DNA of 25,110 nucleotides from DASWHR01 sp036398095 (GTDB taxonomy: Bacteria > Actinomycetota > AC-67): contig DASWHR010000090.1 in assembly GCA_036398095.1 (NCBI GenBank), positions 1 to 25,110 on the forward strand. Direction: 5' to 3'. Each line of letters begins with the position of its first letter. Position 1 is the stretch's first letter. Below the pieces are notes generated by a model that did no database searches, was not told the DNA's origin, and saw nothing but the letters and a program-made list of their open reading frames with translations. A program made the translations under genes and the position numbers. Shown here piece by piece: positions 15,374-22,435 of this stretch.

Positions 15374-16959
15374 GCGCCCACCGCCGCGAGCGCGTCGTCG
15401 ACGGTGGCGATCCGCCGGTCGTCGAAGACCTTGTTCATCTGCGAGCTAAACATGACCGATTCGCCGAGCACCGACCGCGTCGGCCCGTCGAGCACGACGT
15501 CGCCGTCGGCGAGCAGCACGACGCGCGTCGCGGCTTCGGCGATCAACTCGACGTCGTGAGTGACGAGCAGCGTGGCGCGTCCGGCGCGCCGCCAGCCGGC
15601 GAGCCGCGCGGCCATCCGGCGCTTCTCGGGCTCGTCCATTCCGCGCGTCGGCTCGTCGAGCAGCACGATGCCGGGATCGTGCGCGGTCGCGGCCGCGACC
15701 GCGAGCCTCGTCGCCTCGCCGGCCGACAGGTCGCGCGGATCGCGCTCGGCCGCCCACGCGAGTCCCCACTCGTCGAGCACGCGCACCGCGGCGAGCGGAT
15801 CGCGCGCGCCGCGTAGTCGAAGCGTGCGCGCGATCTCGTCGGCGACGCGGGCGCGCGACAGGATCTGCGCGGCTGCTTGCGGCACGTAGGCGGCAACCGT
15901 GGCGGCGTCTTCGACACTCGCGCGCTCGGCACCGTCCAGCAGCACGCGGCCGCCGGCGCGCCGCGCCAAGCCCAGGAGCGCACGCAGCAGGGTCGTCTTG
16001 CCGGCGCCGTTTCGTCCGACGATCGCGACGGTCTCGCCGGCGCCGACGGAAAGGTCGATGCCGCGAAGCACCTCGCGGCCGCCCAGCGCGACGCGCAGCC
16101 CGCGCGCCTCGATGCGCGGCTCGCCGGCGGGGGGTTCGGCGCGCGCGATCAGCGATCCGTCGGCGGCGATCCCGGCGGCGCTGCCCCGCGCTTCGCGCAC
16201 CGAGACCGGCATCCGGCTCCAGCCCAGCTCGCGGGCGAGCCGCACGACCGGCGGCACGACCGGCGACGAGGCGAGCATGTCGCGCACACCGCCGATGCGG
16301 ACCTCGCCCGCATCCACCAGGCACAGCCGATCGGCGAACGCGAGCACCCGTTCGAGCCGGTGCTCGCTCAGCACGATGCCAAGGCCCATCTCGTGCGACA
16401 GTCGCAGAACCGATTGCAGGACCTCTTCGGCCGACTGCGGATCGAGCATGCTGGTCGGCTCGTCGAGCACGCACACAGCCGGCGCGGCGACCAGGACGGC
16501 CGCGATCGCGACGCGCTGCCGTTCGCCGCCGGAGAGCGTCTCGAGCCGGCGGCCGCGCAGATGCGCGATCGCGAGCGCGTCGAGCGTCTCCTCGACGCGC
16601 TTGCGCATCAGCGCCGGCTCCAGGCCGAGGTTCTCCAGATAGAACGCGATCTCGTCTTCGACGGTCGAGGCGACCGAGCCGCCCTCGGGATCTTGCGCAA
16701 CGAAGCCGACCATCCCAGCCAGCGCCCGCGGCTTGTCGCGTTGCGTGTCCAGCCCGCCGACGGTCACGCGGCCGGTCATCGTCCCGCCGCTGAACTGCGG
16801 CACCAATCCGTTCGCGGCGCGCAGCAGCGTCGACTTGCCCGAGCCGGAGACGCCGGCGACCAGCACCAGCTCGTCGCGCCGCCATTCCAGGTCCGCGTGG
16901 GACAGCGCGGGGAGCGCCGCATTCGGATACGCGAAGGTCACGTCCTCGAAGCGGATCAT
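15370..16959 (-). CDS. ECF transporter ATPase, two ABC domains fused in one chain (CbiO-CbiO)
   Basis: 529 residues, two ABC ATPase domains in tandem, replacing the usual EcfA/EcfA' pair. Domain 1 (1-235): Walker A GVSGSGKST (36-44), signature LSGGERQR (about 142-149), Walker B VCVLDEPTSMLD. Domain 2 (about 282-529): Walker A GRNGAGKTT (315-323), signature LSAGEATR, a variant of LSGGQ, and Walker B GIVLLDEPTRGMD, then the H-loop VTHD. It powers substrate release through the T component. Start: ATG 16959 has GGAGG 8 nt upstream and overlaps the CbiQ-like stop as ATGA; the longer open frame upstream is a shadow. The next gene (S component) overlaps by ATGA at 15370-15373. The variant second signature suggests functional asymmetry between the sites, as is common in this family. 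Confidence 0.93.
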   Translation of the reverse strand: MIRFEDVTFAYPNAALPALSHADLEWRRDELVLVAGVSGSGKSTLLRAANGLVPQFSGGTMTGRVTVGGLDTQRDKPRALAGMVGFVAQDPEGGSVASTVEDEIAFYLENLGLEPALMRKRVEETLDALAIAHLRGRRLETLSGGERQRVAIAAVLVAAPAVCVLDEPTSMLDPQSAEEVLQSVLRLSHEMGLGIVLSEHRLERVLAFADRLCLVDAGEVRIGGVRDMLASSPVVPPVVRLARELGWSRMPVSVREARGSAAGIAADGSLIARAEPPAGEPRIEARGLRVALGGREVLRGIDLSVGAGETVAIVGRNGAGKTTLLRALLGLARRAGGRVLLDGAERASVEDAATVAAYVPQAAAQILSRARVADEIARTLRLRGARDPLAAVRVLDEWGLAWAAERDPRDLSAGEATRLAVAAATAHDPGIVLLDEPTRGMDEPEKRRMAARLAGWRRAGRATLLVTHDVELIAEAATRVVLLADGDVVLDGPTRSVLGESVMFSSQMNKVFDDRRIATVDDALAAVGA

Positions 16960-18026
16960 GCCGATCCCTCCGGCATCGACGCGACCCGCAGGCGCCGCAG
17001 GCGCAGTCCGGCGACGGCAACGGGCGCGGCGATCGCGGCGACGACCGCGACGCCGGCAAGCGGCACGGCCGGCACGGCGACGCTCGGATACGCCGAGTAG
17101 GTCCAGTCGCCGCGAAGGGCCAGCCCCGCAACCGCGACGATGGCGGATGCGGCGACCACGATCCAGTCGTGCCCGCGCATCCGGTCGCGCCGGTAGCGCG
17201 TCCGCGCCGACAGCGACGACAAGCGATGCAGCGCACCGGCCAGCAGCGCGGCGCCGGCCGCGAACGCGACCCAGCCGGCCGGCGCGCGCGCGACGGCGGC
17301 GAGCAGCGCGCCGCCGGTCATGATCGCGACGCCGCCGAGCGCGGCGAGGCGCGCGCGCGCTTCGCGATGCGCGTCGCCGCCGCGATCGGCGCGGCCGTAG
17401 CCGCGCGCTTCCATCGACTCGGCGACGGTGACGGCACGCTCGAGCGTCGTGGCCAGGATCGGGACGGCGAGCCCGGCGGCGCGCCACCCGCGGACGCGTT
17501 CGCCGCGGATGCGTTGCGCGTCGCGCACATCGCGCGCGGTGCGCACCAGCGTCGGCACGAACGCGACGCCGATCGCGACGGCAAGCCCGGCCTCGAACAG
17601 AAAGCGTGGCATCAGTCGCACGACGCGCGTCGCCTCGACGGCCGACAGGAACACGCCGACGCAGCACAGCAACGCCGCCAGGCGCAACCCTTCGATCGCG
17701 GAGTGCGCGGCGACCGAGGCCGCCACCGGACCGCCCAGCGTGAAGCCGCCGAGCAGCGCGGGCAGACGCACCTGCGGAACGGTGAACCAGATGTCGCCGG
17801 ATGGATGGCCGGTGAGCGAGAACAGCACGGTGCGCGCGGCGAGCGCGATCAGCCCGATCTTGAGCATCAATGCGAACGGGCCGCGGTCGGGCGCGAGCAT
17901 CGCGGCGACGAAGCCGAGCGCGGCGACCGCGAGGCCGATCAAGATCGGATTGTCGAGCGCCAGGATCAGCGCGGCCGTCGCGGCCGTGTGGGCGATCCAC
18001 GCAATCGGATGCAGGCGCATGCTCAT
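16956..18026 (-). CDS. ECF transporter T component (CbiQ/EcfT-like permease)
   Basis: 356 residues, longer than many EcfT proteins (about 260). The first 190 residues give four to five transmembrane helices. The coupling region that contacts the ATPases is visible: the helix LVRTARDVRDAQRIRGERV, and later the ESMEARGYGR motif with the Ala-Arg-Gly signature of the family. Three further hydrophobic stretches follow (about 235-340: VAIMTGGALLAAVARAPAGW, then HDWIVVAASAIVAVAGLAL, then VAGVAVVAAIAAPVAVAGL), an extension not found in minimal EcfT proteins. ATG 18026 overlaps the preceding stop as ATGA, with GGAGGG 6 nt upstream. It transmits ATP hydrolysis to the S component. CbiQ of cobalt systems is the homologous alternative, but no CbiM or CbiN is present and the riboswitch argues for B12. 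Confidence 0.9.
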   Translation of the reverse strand: MSMRLHPIAWIAHTAATAALILALDNPILIGLAVAALGFVAAMLAPDRGPFALMLKIGLIALAARTVLFSLTGHPSGDIWFTVPQVRLPALLGGFTLGGPVAASVAAHSAIEGLRLAALLCCVGVFLSAVEATRVVRLMPRFLFEAGLAVAIGVAFVPTLVRTARDVRDAQRIRGERVRGWRAAGLAVPILATTLERAVTVAESMEARGYGRADRGGDAHREARARLAALGGVAIMTGGALLAAVARAPAGWVAFAAGAALLAGALHRLSSLSARTRYRRDRMRGHDWIVVAASAIVAVAGLALRGDWTYSAYPSVAVPAVPLAGVAVVAAIAAPVAVAGLRLRRLRVASMPEGSA

Positions 18027-18673
18027 TCGCGTCCCTCCGGGCGGCGCCGCAACCCGTAGCCGATGCCGCCGGCGAAGGCGAGCGCAACGATCACGGCCGC
18101 GAGCATGCCGATCGGCAGGCCGTCGTCCCTCGTGGCGGCGGTCGACGAGTTTGTCTTTGCCATCGCGGTCAGGTTCGCGCATCGTTCGTCGGGAACGCGC
18201 GGCGGAACGCCTTCGCCGCCGGCGTGCGCACCGAACCGCCAGCCGTCCACGTCGCCGTCGCGGATGCGCCGCAGCGACGCCGATTCTTGCGCGAACGTCC
18301 ACGCGCCGTCGGCGCTCAGCGTGTAGTACCCCCAAAATCGGCACGCCTCGGCGCCGGCATCGCGGCACTGACAGAAGCAGTCACCCGGATCGTCGCAGCC
18401 GTCGTCGCCGATTCGGCACACACTCGCAAGATCGCGCGTTCCGCCCAGCACCACCGGCAGGCCGGCACGCTGGAGCAGGTCGATGCCGTCGAAGCCGGTC
18501 GCCTCTTCTTCGGCGGTGAACGCGATGCAGAACTGGCGCGTCCCCCCGGGCGTCTCGACGATCAGGCCGGCGTGCCGCTGCGCCGCTTGCGCGGCGGCGC
18601 ACGGCTGCATCAGCGCGACCGGGGAGCCGCCGGTCGCCAGCGCGACCGCGATCACGACGGCAAAGCGCTTCAT
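18023..18673 (-). CDS. Membrane-anchored DUF4430-like (transcobalamin beta-domain-like) protein B
   Basis: 216 residues. An N-terminal signal peptide (MKRFAVVIAVALATGGSPVA, continuing to CAAAQA) precedes a Cys-rich beta domain and a C-terminal transmembrane helix (PIGMLAAVIVALAFAGGIGY) ending LRRRPEGRE. The domain order resembles DUF4430: a strand GLIVETPGGTRQFCIAFTAE, then GFDGIDLLQRAGL (the ALDLL-type helix), ICRI-type strand VCRIGDDGCDD, CFCQC, a FWGYYTLSADGAWTFA strand pair, and the closing RIRDGDVDGWRFG. Cysteines cluster in VCRIGDDGCDDPGDCFCQC. In transcobalamin and intrinsic factor the same domain type contacts B12. ATG 18673 overlaps the previous stop as ATGA and has GGAGG 5 nt upstream. 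Anchoring beside the T component suggests a role at the outer face of the transporter. Ligand binding is inferred. Confidence 0.78.
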   Translation of the reverse strand: MKRFAVVIAVALATGGSPVALMQPCAAAQAAQRHAGLIVETPGGTRQFCIAFTAEEEATGFDGIDLLQRAGLPVVLGGTRDLASVCRIGDDGCDDPGDCFCQCRDAGAEACRFWGYYTLSADGAWTFAQESASLRRIRDGDVDGWRFGAHAGGEGVPPRVPDERCANLTAMAKTNSSTAATRDDGLPIGMLAAVIVALAFAGGIGYGLRRRPEGRE

Positions 18674-19926
18674 CCGGTCCTCCGTCGCCGCAGTGCAGCC
18701 GCGATTCGCGCGCCGGCGAACGCGGCGGCGGCGGCCGCGAATGCGGTGCCGAGCGCCAGCGCCGCAGGATGCGGGCCGGCCTCGCCGGCGGCTGCCGCGC
18801 GGGAGGACTCTCTGCTCGCAGAGGAATCAGATTTATCAGATTTATCTGATTCCTCTGCGGGACGTGTGCCCCCGGGCAACGAGCCGGGCGGCGAGCCCCG
18901 ATCCGAGCCGGACGAGCCGGACGCGCCGGATAACGAGCCCCGATGCGAGCCGGCCGAGCCCGGCGATGAGGCCGGCGATGAGGCCGGCGACCCCGTGCTC
19001 GATCCGGCAGTCTGCGTCGCGGTCGCCGGCGCCACGCGCACCGGGTAGCCGCTGCCGGCCAGCGCCGGAATCGCCTGCACCGTCGCGTACTCGTTCGCGT
19101 CGGAGCCGCCGGCGTCGTAGCGGATCCCGCCGGACGCGGTCTGTAGCGACTGCAGCGCGCGCCGCGACGCCTCGTCGCGCTCCCCCACGCATTCGAGCGC
19201 CGACACCGCCAGCCCGGTCGAGTTCGCGTTGACCCGCCCGCCGGGAAAGTGCGGCCATCCCCCGCCGTCGACGCGAGCCGCGCGCAACCATTCGCGCGCG
19301 CGCGACACGATCAGATCGCCGGGCGGCGCGCCCATCCCGGCCAGCGCGCAGAGCACCATCGACGTCGTGTCGGTCTCGGCGCGCGGCACGCAGCCGGGAT
19401 CGTGGGCGAAGCCGCCGTCGCTGCACTGATTCGCGCGAAGATAGGTGACCGCGTTCGACGGCACCGGCCGGCCGGCCGCCAACAGACCCAGGATCGCAAG
19501 CGCATCCGCATAGACGCCCGTCTCGTAGGAGCCGGCCGCGGCGTTGTAGCCGGCCTCGATCCGCGCGACATAGTCGACGCCTCCGAACGCGCGCGGATTC
19601 TGCCGCGCGGCCACCAGGCCCATCACGATCCGCCCCGCGTACGCCGGACGCGACGCGCGTGCCGGCCCGGCGCGGCGCAGATGCTCCAACGCGCGGCCGA
19701 TCGCGCGCTGCGCGGCCGGCGCCGCCACTGTCGCCAGCGCGGCGACCGCCTCGGCAGTCGCGTCGGCCGGTTGCGATGCGCCGAAAAATCCGCCGTCGGC
19801 GGCTTGACGGCCGGCGACCCAGGTGGCGGCCGAAGCGGCCGGCGGCGGTTCGGCGCGTGCGGACGCGAGCGGCGGCACCGCGATCGAAAGCGCCGCCGCG
19901 ACCGCGCCCGCACGCGCGAGTCGCAT
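18670..19926 (-). CDS. Secreted alpha/alpha-toroid (prenyltransferase/intrinsic-factor alpha-domain-like) protein with C-terminal membrane anchor
   Basis: 418 residues. A signal peptide (MRLARAGAVAAALSIAVPPL) is followed by about 290 residues of helical-pair repeats of the terpenoid cyclase/prenyltransferase toroid type, with repeat marks such as WVAGRQAADGGFFGA, LRANQCSDGGFAHDPGC and DGGGWPHFPGGRVNANSTGL. This is the fold of the alpha domain of intrinsic factor and transcobalamin. A Ser/Gly/Pro linker (about 310-385) contains EESDKSDKSDSS, encoded by an AT-rich perfect inverted repeat. The end is a transmembrane helix (ALALGTAFAAAAAAFAGARI) and RRRR. No DxDD or other cyclase motif is seen, so an enzyme role is unlikely. 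ATG 19926 follows the preceding stop by 5 nt without a Shine-Dalgarno. Riboswitch control and DUF4430 neighbours point to B12 capture. Confidence 0.8.
   Translation of the reverse strand: MRLARAGAVAAALSIAVPPLASARAEPPPAASAATWVAGRQAADGGFFGASQPADATAEAVAALATVAAPAAQRAIGRALEHLRRAGPARASRPAYAGRIVMGLVAARQNPRAFGGVDYVARIEAGYNAAAGSYETGVYADALAILGLLAAGRPVPSNAVTYLRANQCSDGGFAHDPGCVPRAETDTTSMVLCALAGMGAPPGDLIVSRAREWLRAARVDGGGWPHFPGGRVNANSTGLAVSALECVGERDEASRRALQSLQTASGGIRYDAGGSDANEYATVQAIPALAGSGYPVRVAPATATQTAGSSTGSPASSPASSPGSAGSHRGSLSGASGSSGSDRGSPPGSLPGGTRPAEESDKSDKSDSSASRESSRAAAAGEAGPHPAALALGTAFAAAAAAFAGARIAAALRRRRTG
18817..18859. repeat. Perfect 16-bp inverted repeat inside the linker-coding region
   Basis: CGCAGAGGAATCAGAT (18817-18832) is repeated inverted at 18844-18859, with 11 nt between the arms. 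The block is AT-rich against a very GC-rich surround and is read as EESDKSDKSDSS on the minus strand. The RNA hairpin would be strong in the middle of the operon mRNA. It could be a small inserted element kept in frame or an RNA-processing site. Confidence 0.8.
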
Positions 19927-19931
19927 GACCG

Positions 19932-20420
19932 CTACAGCGGGCAGTCGGGATAGGTCGGGCAGGCCAGGAAGTTCGTGTAGGCGAACGCCAGCTCCTTGCC
20001 CTGCGCGGCCGTGAAGCCGCTGATGCCCGTCTCCGAAACGTCTCCGTCTTCGTAGACCGCCCAGAACGCGACCAGCCCGTCGCCGATCTCGCACACGGGC
20101 GTCGCGCCCGGGTCGATGCACGTGACGTACGCACCGCTGGAGTGCGTCTGGAACGAGCGGATGCATCCTTGCGCGACGGCGGCCGTGAGCACCGCACCGC
20201 CGTTCGCGCCGGCCGGAACCGAAACGGCCGGACAGTCCTTGATCGCGGCGGCATGGCCGCCGGCGGCGATCCGCACCGCCACAGTGACGGTCGCCGCATG
20301 CGCCGGCGCACCCGCGCCGATCGCGGCAACCATCAGCATCGCGAACGCGATGCGCTTAGAAAAACGAAAACCCCAACCGGAAGACGGTTGGGGGGCAGGC
20401 AATGAGAAGACGTCTCTCAT
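19932..20420 (-). CDS. Secreted DUF4430-like (transcobalamin beta-domain-like) protein A, first gene of the B12 operon
   Basis: 162 residues from ATG 20420. A signal peptide with n-region RFSKR and core IAFAMLMVAAIGAGAPAHA ends near residue 42. The mature part is DUF4430-like: strand ATVTVAVRIA, helix GGAVLTAAVAQGCI, strand PVCEIGDG, LVAFWAVYEDGDVSETGI, and the closing GKELAFAYTN. Six cysteines lie in the mature domain, with a C-terminal CPTYPDCPL. There is no transmembrane tail, so it would be released or held by partners. Start is uncertain: ATG 20420 has AAGGAG but only 3 nt spacing, and the codons after it pass through a terminator hairpin. ATG 20339 lies past the terminator but has no Shine-Dalgarno and loses the basic n-region. 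The cobalamin riboswitch lies directly upstream. It is proposed to be the beta-domain half of a split B12 binder. Confidence 0.75.
   Translation of the reverse strand: MRDVFSLPAPQPSSGWGFRFSKRIAFAMLMVAAIGAGAPAHAATVTVAVRIAAGGHAAAIKDCPAVSVPAGANGGAVLTAAVAQGCIRSFQTHSSGAYVTCIDPGATPVCEIGDGLVAFWAVYEDGDVSETGISGFTAAQGKELAFAYTNFLACPTYPDCPL
20360..20393 (-). terminator. Intrinsic terminator of the cobalamin riboswitch leader
   Basis: On the minus strand, CCCCAACCG (20393-20385) and CGGTTGGGG (20379-20371) form a perfect 9-bp stem with loop TCTTC, followed by TTTTCGTTTTT (20370-20360). This is a textbook rho-independent terminator placed 3' of the riboswitch, the expected expression platform. It overlaps the first codons of the frame beginning at ATG 20420. 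Confidence 0.82.
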
Positions 20421-20421
20421 T
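20401..20421 (-). promoter_or_regulatory. Hairpin sequestering the ATG at 20420
   Basis: AATGAGA (20421-20415 on the minus strand) pairs with TCTCATT (20407-20401) across a 7-nt loop, placing the start codon at 20418-20420 in a stem 3 nt after AAGGAG. It may be a translational layer of riboswitch control, or a competitor of the terminator. Confidence 0.45.
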
Positions 20422-20459
20422 GGCTCCTTCCCCCTTTCGCACGAAGAGACCGGAGCGCG

Positions 20460-20595
20460 TGACGGCGGGTATCCTGGCTCGCGGCTCGCGGAAAGCGGCC
20501 GCTTACAGTTGCGGGACAGCGCCGGACTTTCACCGGCTTCCCCCTCGTGGTTCGAGCGCCCCTCGCCTCCGAGCTTTGGGGCACCGCCACATCGC
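20460..20595 (-). ncRNA. Cobalamin riboswitch
   Basis: The minus strand carries the conserved B12-element blocks in the right order: P1 arm GGCGG (20588-20584) before GTGCCCC; GGGGGAAGCCGGTGAAAGTC (20544-20525), continuing CGGCGCTG; TCCCGCAACTGTAAGC (20516-20501); and the B12 box AGCCAGGATACCCGCC (20479-20464), whose end closes P1. These are the signature segments of the adenosylcobalamin/cobalamin aptamer class. In the bound state such leaders normally turn expression off through a terminator or a hidden start; a terminator and a start-hiding hairpin both follow. The controlled genes are the two DUF4430-like proteins, the toroid protein and the ECF transporter, so cobalamin uptake is the predicted function. 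The upstream gene (20650-22335) is on the same strand but lies before the element, so it is not controlled by it. Confidence 0.95.
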
Positions 20596-20613
20596 TATTC
20601 GATTGTCGCCGCG

Positions 20614-20642
20614 ACCCTAACCCTCGCGAACGTTTCCGGCAA
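20614..20642 (-). promoter_or_regulatory. Candidate promoter of the B12 operon
   Basis: TTGCCG (20637-20642) and TAGGGT (20614-20619) on the minus strand, 17 bp apart, lie just before the riboswitch. The start site would be near 20606, about 11 nt ahead of the aptamer's P1. The -35 keeps TTG and the -10 keeps TA and the final T. Confidence 0.42.
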
Positions 20643-20649
20643 GTCGCCC

Positions 20650-22335
20650 TTAGCGGACCGTCAGGAGCAACTGCGACGGATAGAGCGCCGAGTGATGAAC
20701 CGTGTTGCGCGACACCTGCGAGAGCGGCTCGTGGTTGGGCATGTCGGCCGAGGCGATCATGATGCGCAGCCGGTGACCGGGTTGCAGCTCGGCCGCGACC
20801 GGCCAGATGTCGATCCGGTACAGCATCGGATCGTTGGGCCACACGACCGACGTCGCCGTGTTCGCGATCCACGGCTCGGCCGGCAGCGACCGCGCCTCGT
20901 CCACCGCGCGGTGCGAGGCACGCAAGTATCCCGACGACAGCAGCAGCGACGAGCCGTCGGGCGCGACGTCGGCGACCTTGACGATCCAGTCCGTGTCGGC
21001 TTGATCGGTCTCGCCGTGGAAACGCAGCTCCATCGGGCCGGCGAGCGTCAGCGGCGCCGGCAACGGCGCCGTCGTGTAGGTCAACTGGCGGATCGCGTCC
21101 GGCGTTTGATCGTGGCGGACGAACGGCGCCGCGGCGACGTTGCCCCACTTGCCGTTGACTTCGGTCACGCCGACGCTCGGATCGGATCGATACGAGTCCG
21201 GGTATGTCGCCGAACCCGACGGCGGCGCGTCGGTGAGCGAGCCGTCGTTGAGCGAGTCGATCGACCCGGCGCGCTCGCCCGACAGGTGAAGCGTGCGCAC
21301 GGTCGCGTCGGCCGGCGGCCAGGCGCTCGCGGCTCGCCACTCGAACGCGCCGATGTCGTAGTAGAGCACCGGCGGTTCGTTCTCGATCCCGTTCGGGATG
21401 CCTTTCAAGAAGCGATCGAACCACGCAAGCGGCGGATCGGCCGCGCCCGGCGAGGGCGGAACCGGCGCGTACGGACTGAGCGGATCGAACGGCGGCCCCG
21501 GCGGCGTATGCGGCTGCGGCCCCATGATCAGCCGCTTGCGCTCCGACGCGATGCCTTGAAAGTTTCGGATCGTCCCGCGAGAAAAGCCATCGAACCATCC
21601 CGACATCAGCAGCGTCGGAACCTTGATCCGATCGAACTTGGGATAGACGCTGCGTTCCCAATACGTCGGGCCGTCCAGCGGCGCGTTCTTGAACTCGATC
21701 GCGAGCGCATTGAACGCGCGATCGGGCAGCCGCCGGCTCTGCGCGGCGCCTTGCAATCCGAGACCGGCCTGCAGTCCGGTCCACAGCGACATGAACTGCT
21801 GATTCCAGATCCCGTTGTGCCAGACGATGTCGCGATAGGTATCGGTGTAGGGCACCTCGGGAACGATCGCCCGCAGGTGCGGTGGCTGCTTCGCCGCGCC
21901 GAGCAGCTGCGAGATCGCAAGGTACGAACCGCCTTGCATCCCGACCTTGCCGTCGCTCCACGACTGAACCGCGATCCACTCGACGACCTCGTAGACGTCC
22001 TGCTGCTCGCGATCGCAGAACAGACACAGCGCGCCGTCGGACTTGCCGGTGCCGCGAATATCGACGTTGACGTGGGCGTAGCCGTGCCCCAAGTAATCCC
22101 TCGTCAGCGTGGAGGGACTCTCCTGATCCTCGCGACCGTAGGGACTCATCACCAAGATGACCGGGAACGCGCCGGAAGCCGACGGCAATCGCACGTCGCC
22201 GACCAACTCGACGCCGTCCGACATCGGAATCCGAACATCGGTCAGCCTGGCCGGCGCGGCCGACACCGGCGCGAGCGTGGCGGCGAACAAAGCGAAGGCA
22301 ACGGCCGGAAGAACCCGGCGTGGTGAGAGATTCAT
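20650..22335 (-). CDS. Secreted CocE/NonD family hydrolase (X-Pro dipeptidyl-peptidase S15-like)
   Basis: 561 residues. Signal peptide MNLSPRRVLPAVAFALFAAT to about residue 27. The alpha/beta-hydrolase domain (about 30-300) has the oxyanion/strand segment VNVDIRGTGKSDG, nucleophile Ser137 in GMQGGSYLA, Asp249 in SGWFDGFSR and His276 in GPQPHTPPG. This is the order and spacing seen in cocaine esterase and S15 peptidases, though the usual GPWTH context of the His is altered to GPQPH. The C-terminal jelly-roll domain (about 335-561) ends with PGHRLRIMIASADMPNH, typical of the family. Substrates range from esters and beta-lactam acylates to peptides; none can be chosen here. Start: ATG 22335 has GGGGGG 7 nt upstream; the longer frame opens with TTG. 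A perfect TTGACA is found upstream. It is not under the downstream B12 riboswitch. Confidence 0.92.
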   Translation of the reverse strand: MNLSPRRVLPAVAFALFAATLAPVSAAPARLTDVRIPMSDGVELVGDVRLPSASGAFPVILVMSPYGREDQESPSTLTRDYLGHGYAHVNVDIRGTGKSDGALCLFCDREQQDVYEVVEWIAVQSWSDGKVGMQGGSYLAISQLLGAAKQPPHLRAIVPEVPYTDTYRDIVWHNGIWNQQFMSLWTGLQAGLGLQGAAQSRRLPDRAFNALAIEFKNAPLDGPTYWERSVYPKFDRIKVPTLLMSGWFDGFSRGTIRNFQGIASERKRLIMGPQPHTPPGPPFDPLSPYAPVPPSPGAADPPLAWFDRFLKGIPNGIENEPPVLYYDIGAFEWRAASAWPPADATVRTLHLSGERAGSIDSLNDGSLTDAPPSGSATYPDSYRSDPSVGVTEVNGKWGNVAAAPFVRHDQTPDAIRQLTYTTAPLPAPLTLAGPMELRFHGETDQADTDWIVKVADVAPDGSSLLLSSGYLRASHRAVDEARSLPAEPWIANTATSVVWPNDPMLYRIDIWPVAAELQPGHRLRIMIASADMPNHEPLSQVSRNTVHHSALYPSQLLLTVR

Positions 22336-22374
22336 CGATGGTCCCCCCGGATTGGACAAATCGTGCGTATCTCC

Positions 22375-22403
22375 ACCATCCCGGACAGGATCGTTCTTGT
22401 CAA
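22375..22403 (-). promoter_or_regulatory. Candidate promoter of the CocE-like gene
   Basis: A consensus TTGACA (22398-22403, minus strand) is followed after 17 bp by GATGGT (22375-22380), a weak -10. Start would be near 22368, giving a leader of about 33 nt. It lies in the 100-bp gap after the SH3-like gene. Confidence 0.4.
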
Positions 22404-22435
22404 GGGGCCGGTCAAGAGGCCGGCCAAGGCGGGCG

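Noticed and set aside
18890..18990. Tandem GC-rich repeats (GCCGGCGATGAG and similar) as a CRISPR or satellite
   Set aside because: Units are short, irregular and in frame, encoding a Ser/Gly/Pro linker. This is ordinary low-complexity coding DNA.
20116..22326. 736-codon plus-strand open frame across the CocE-like gene and riboswitch
   Set aside because: It crosses a recognised riboswitch and two minus-strand genes, is Arg-rich, and has no recognisable domain.
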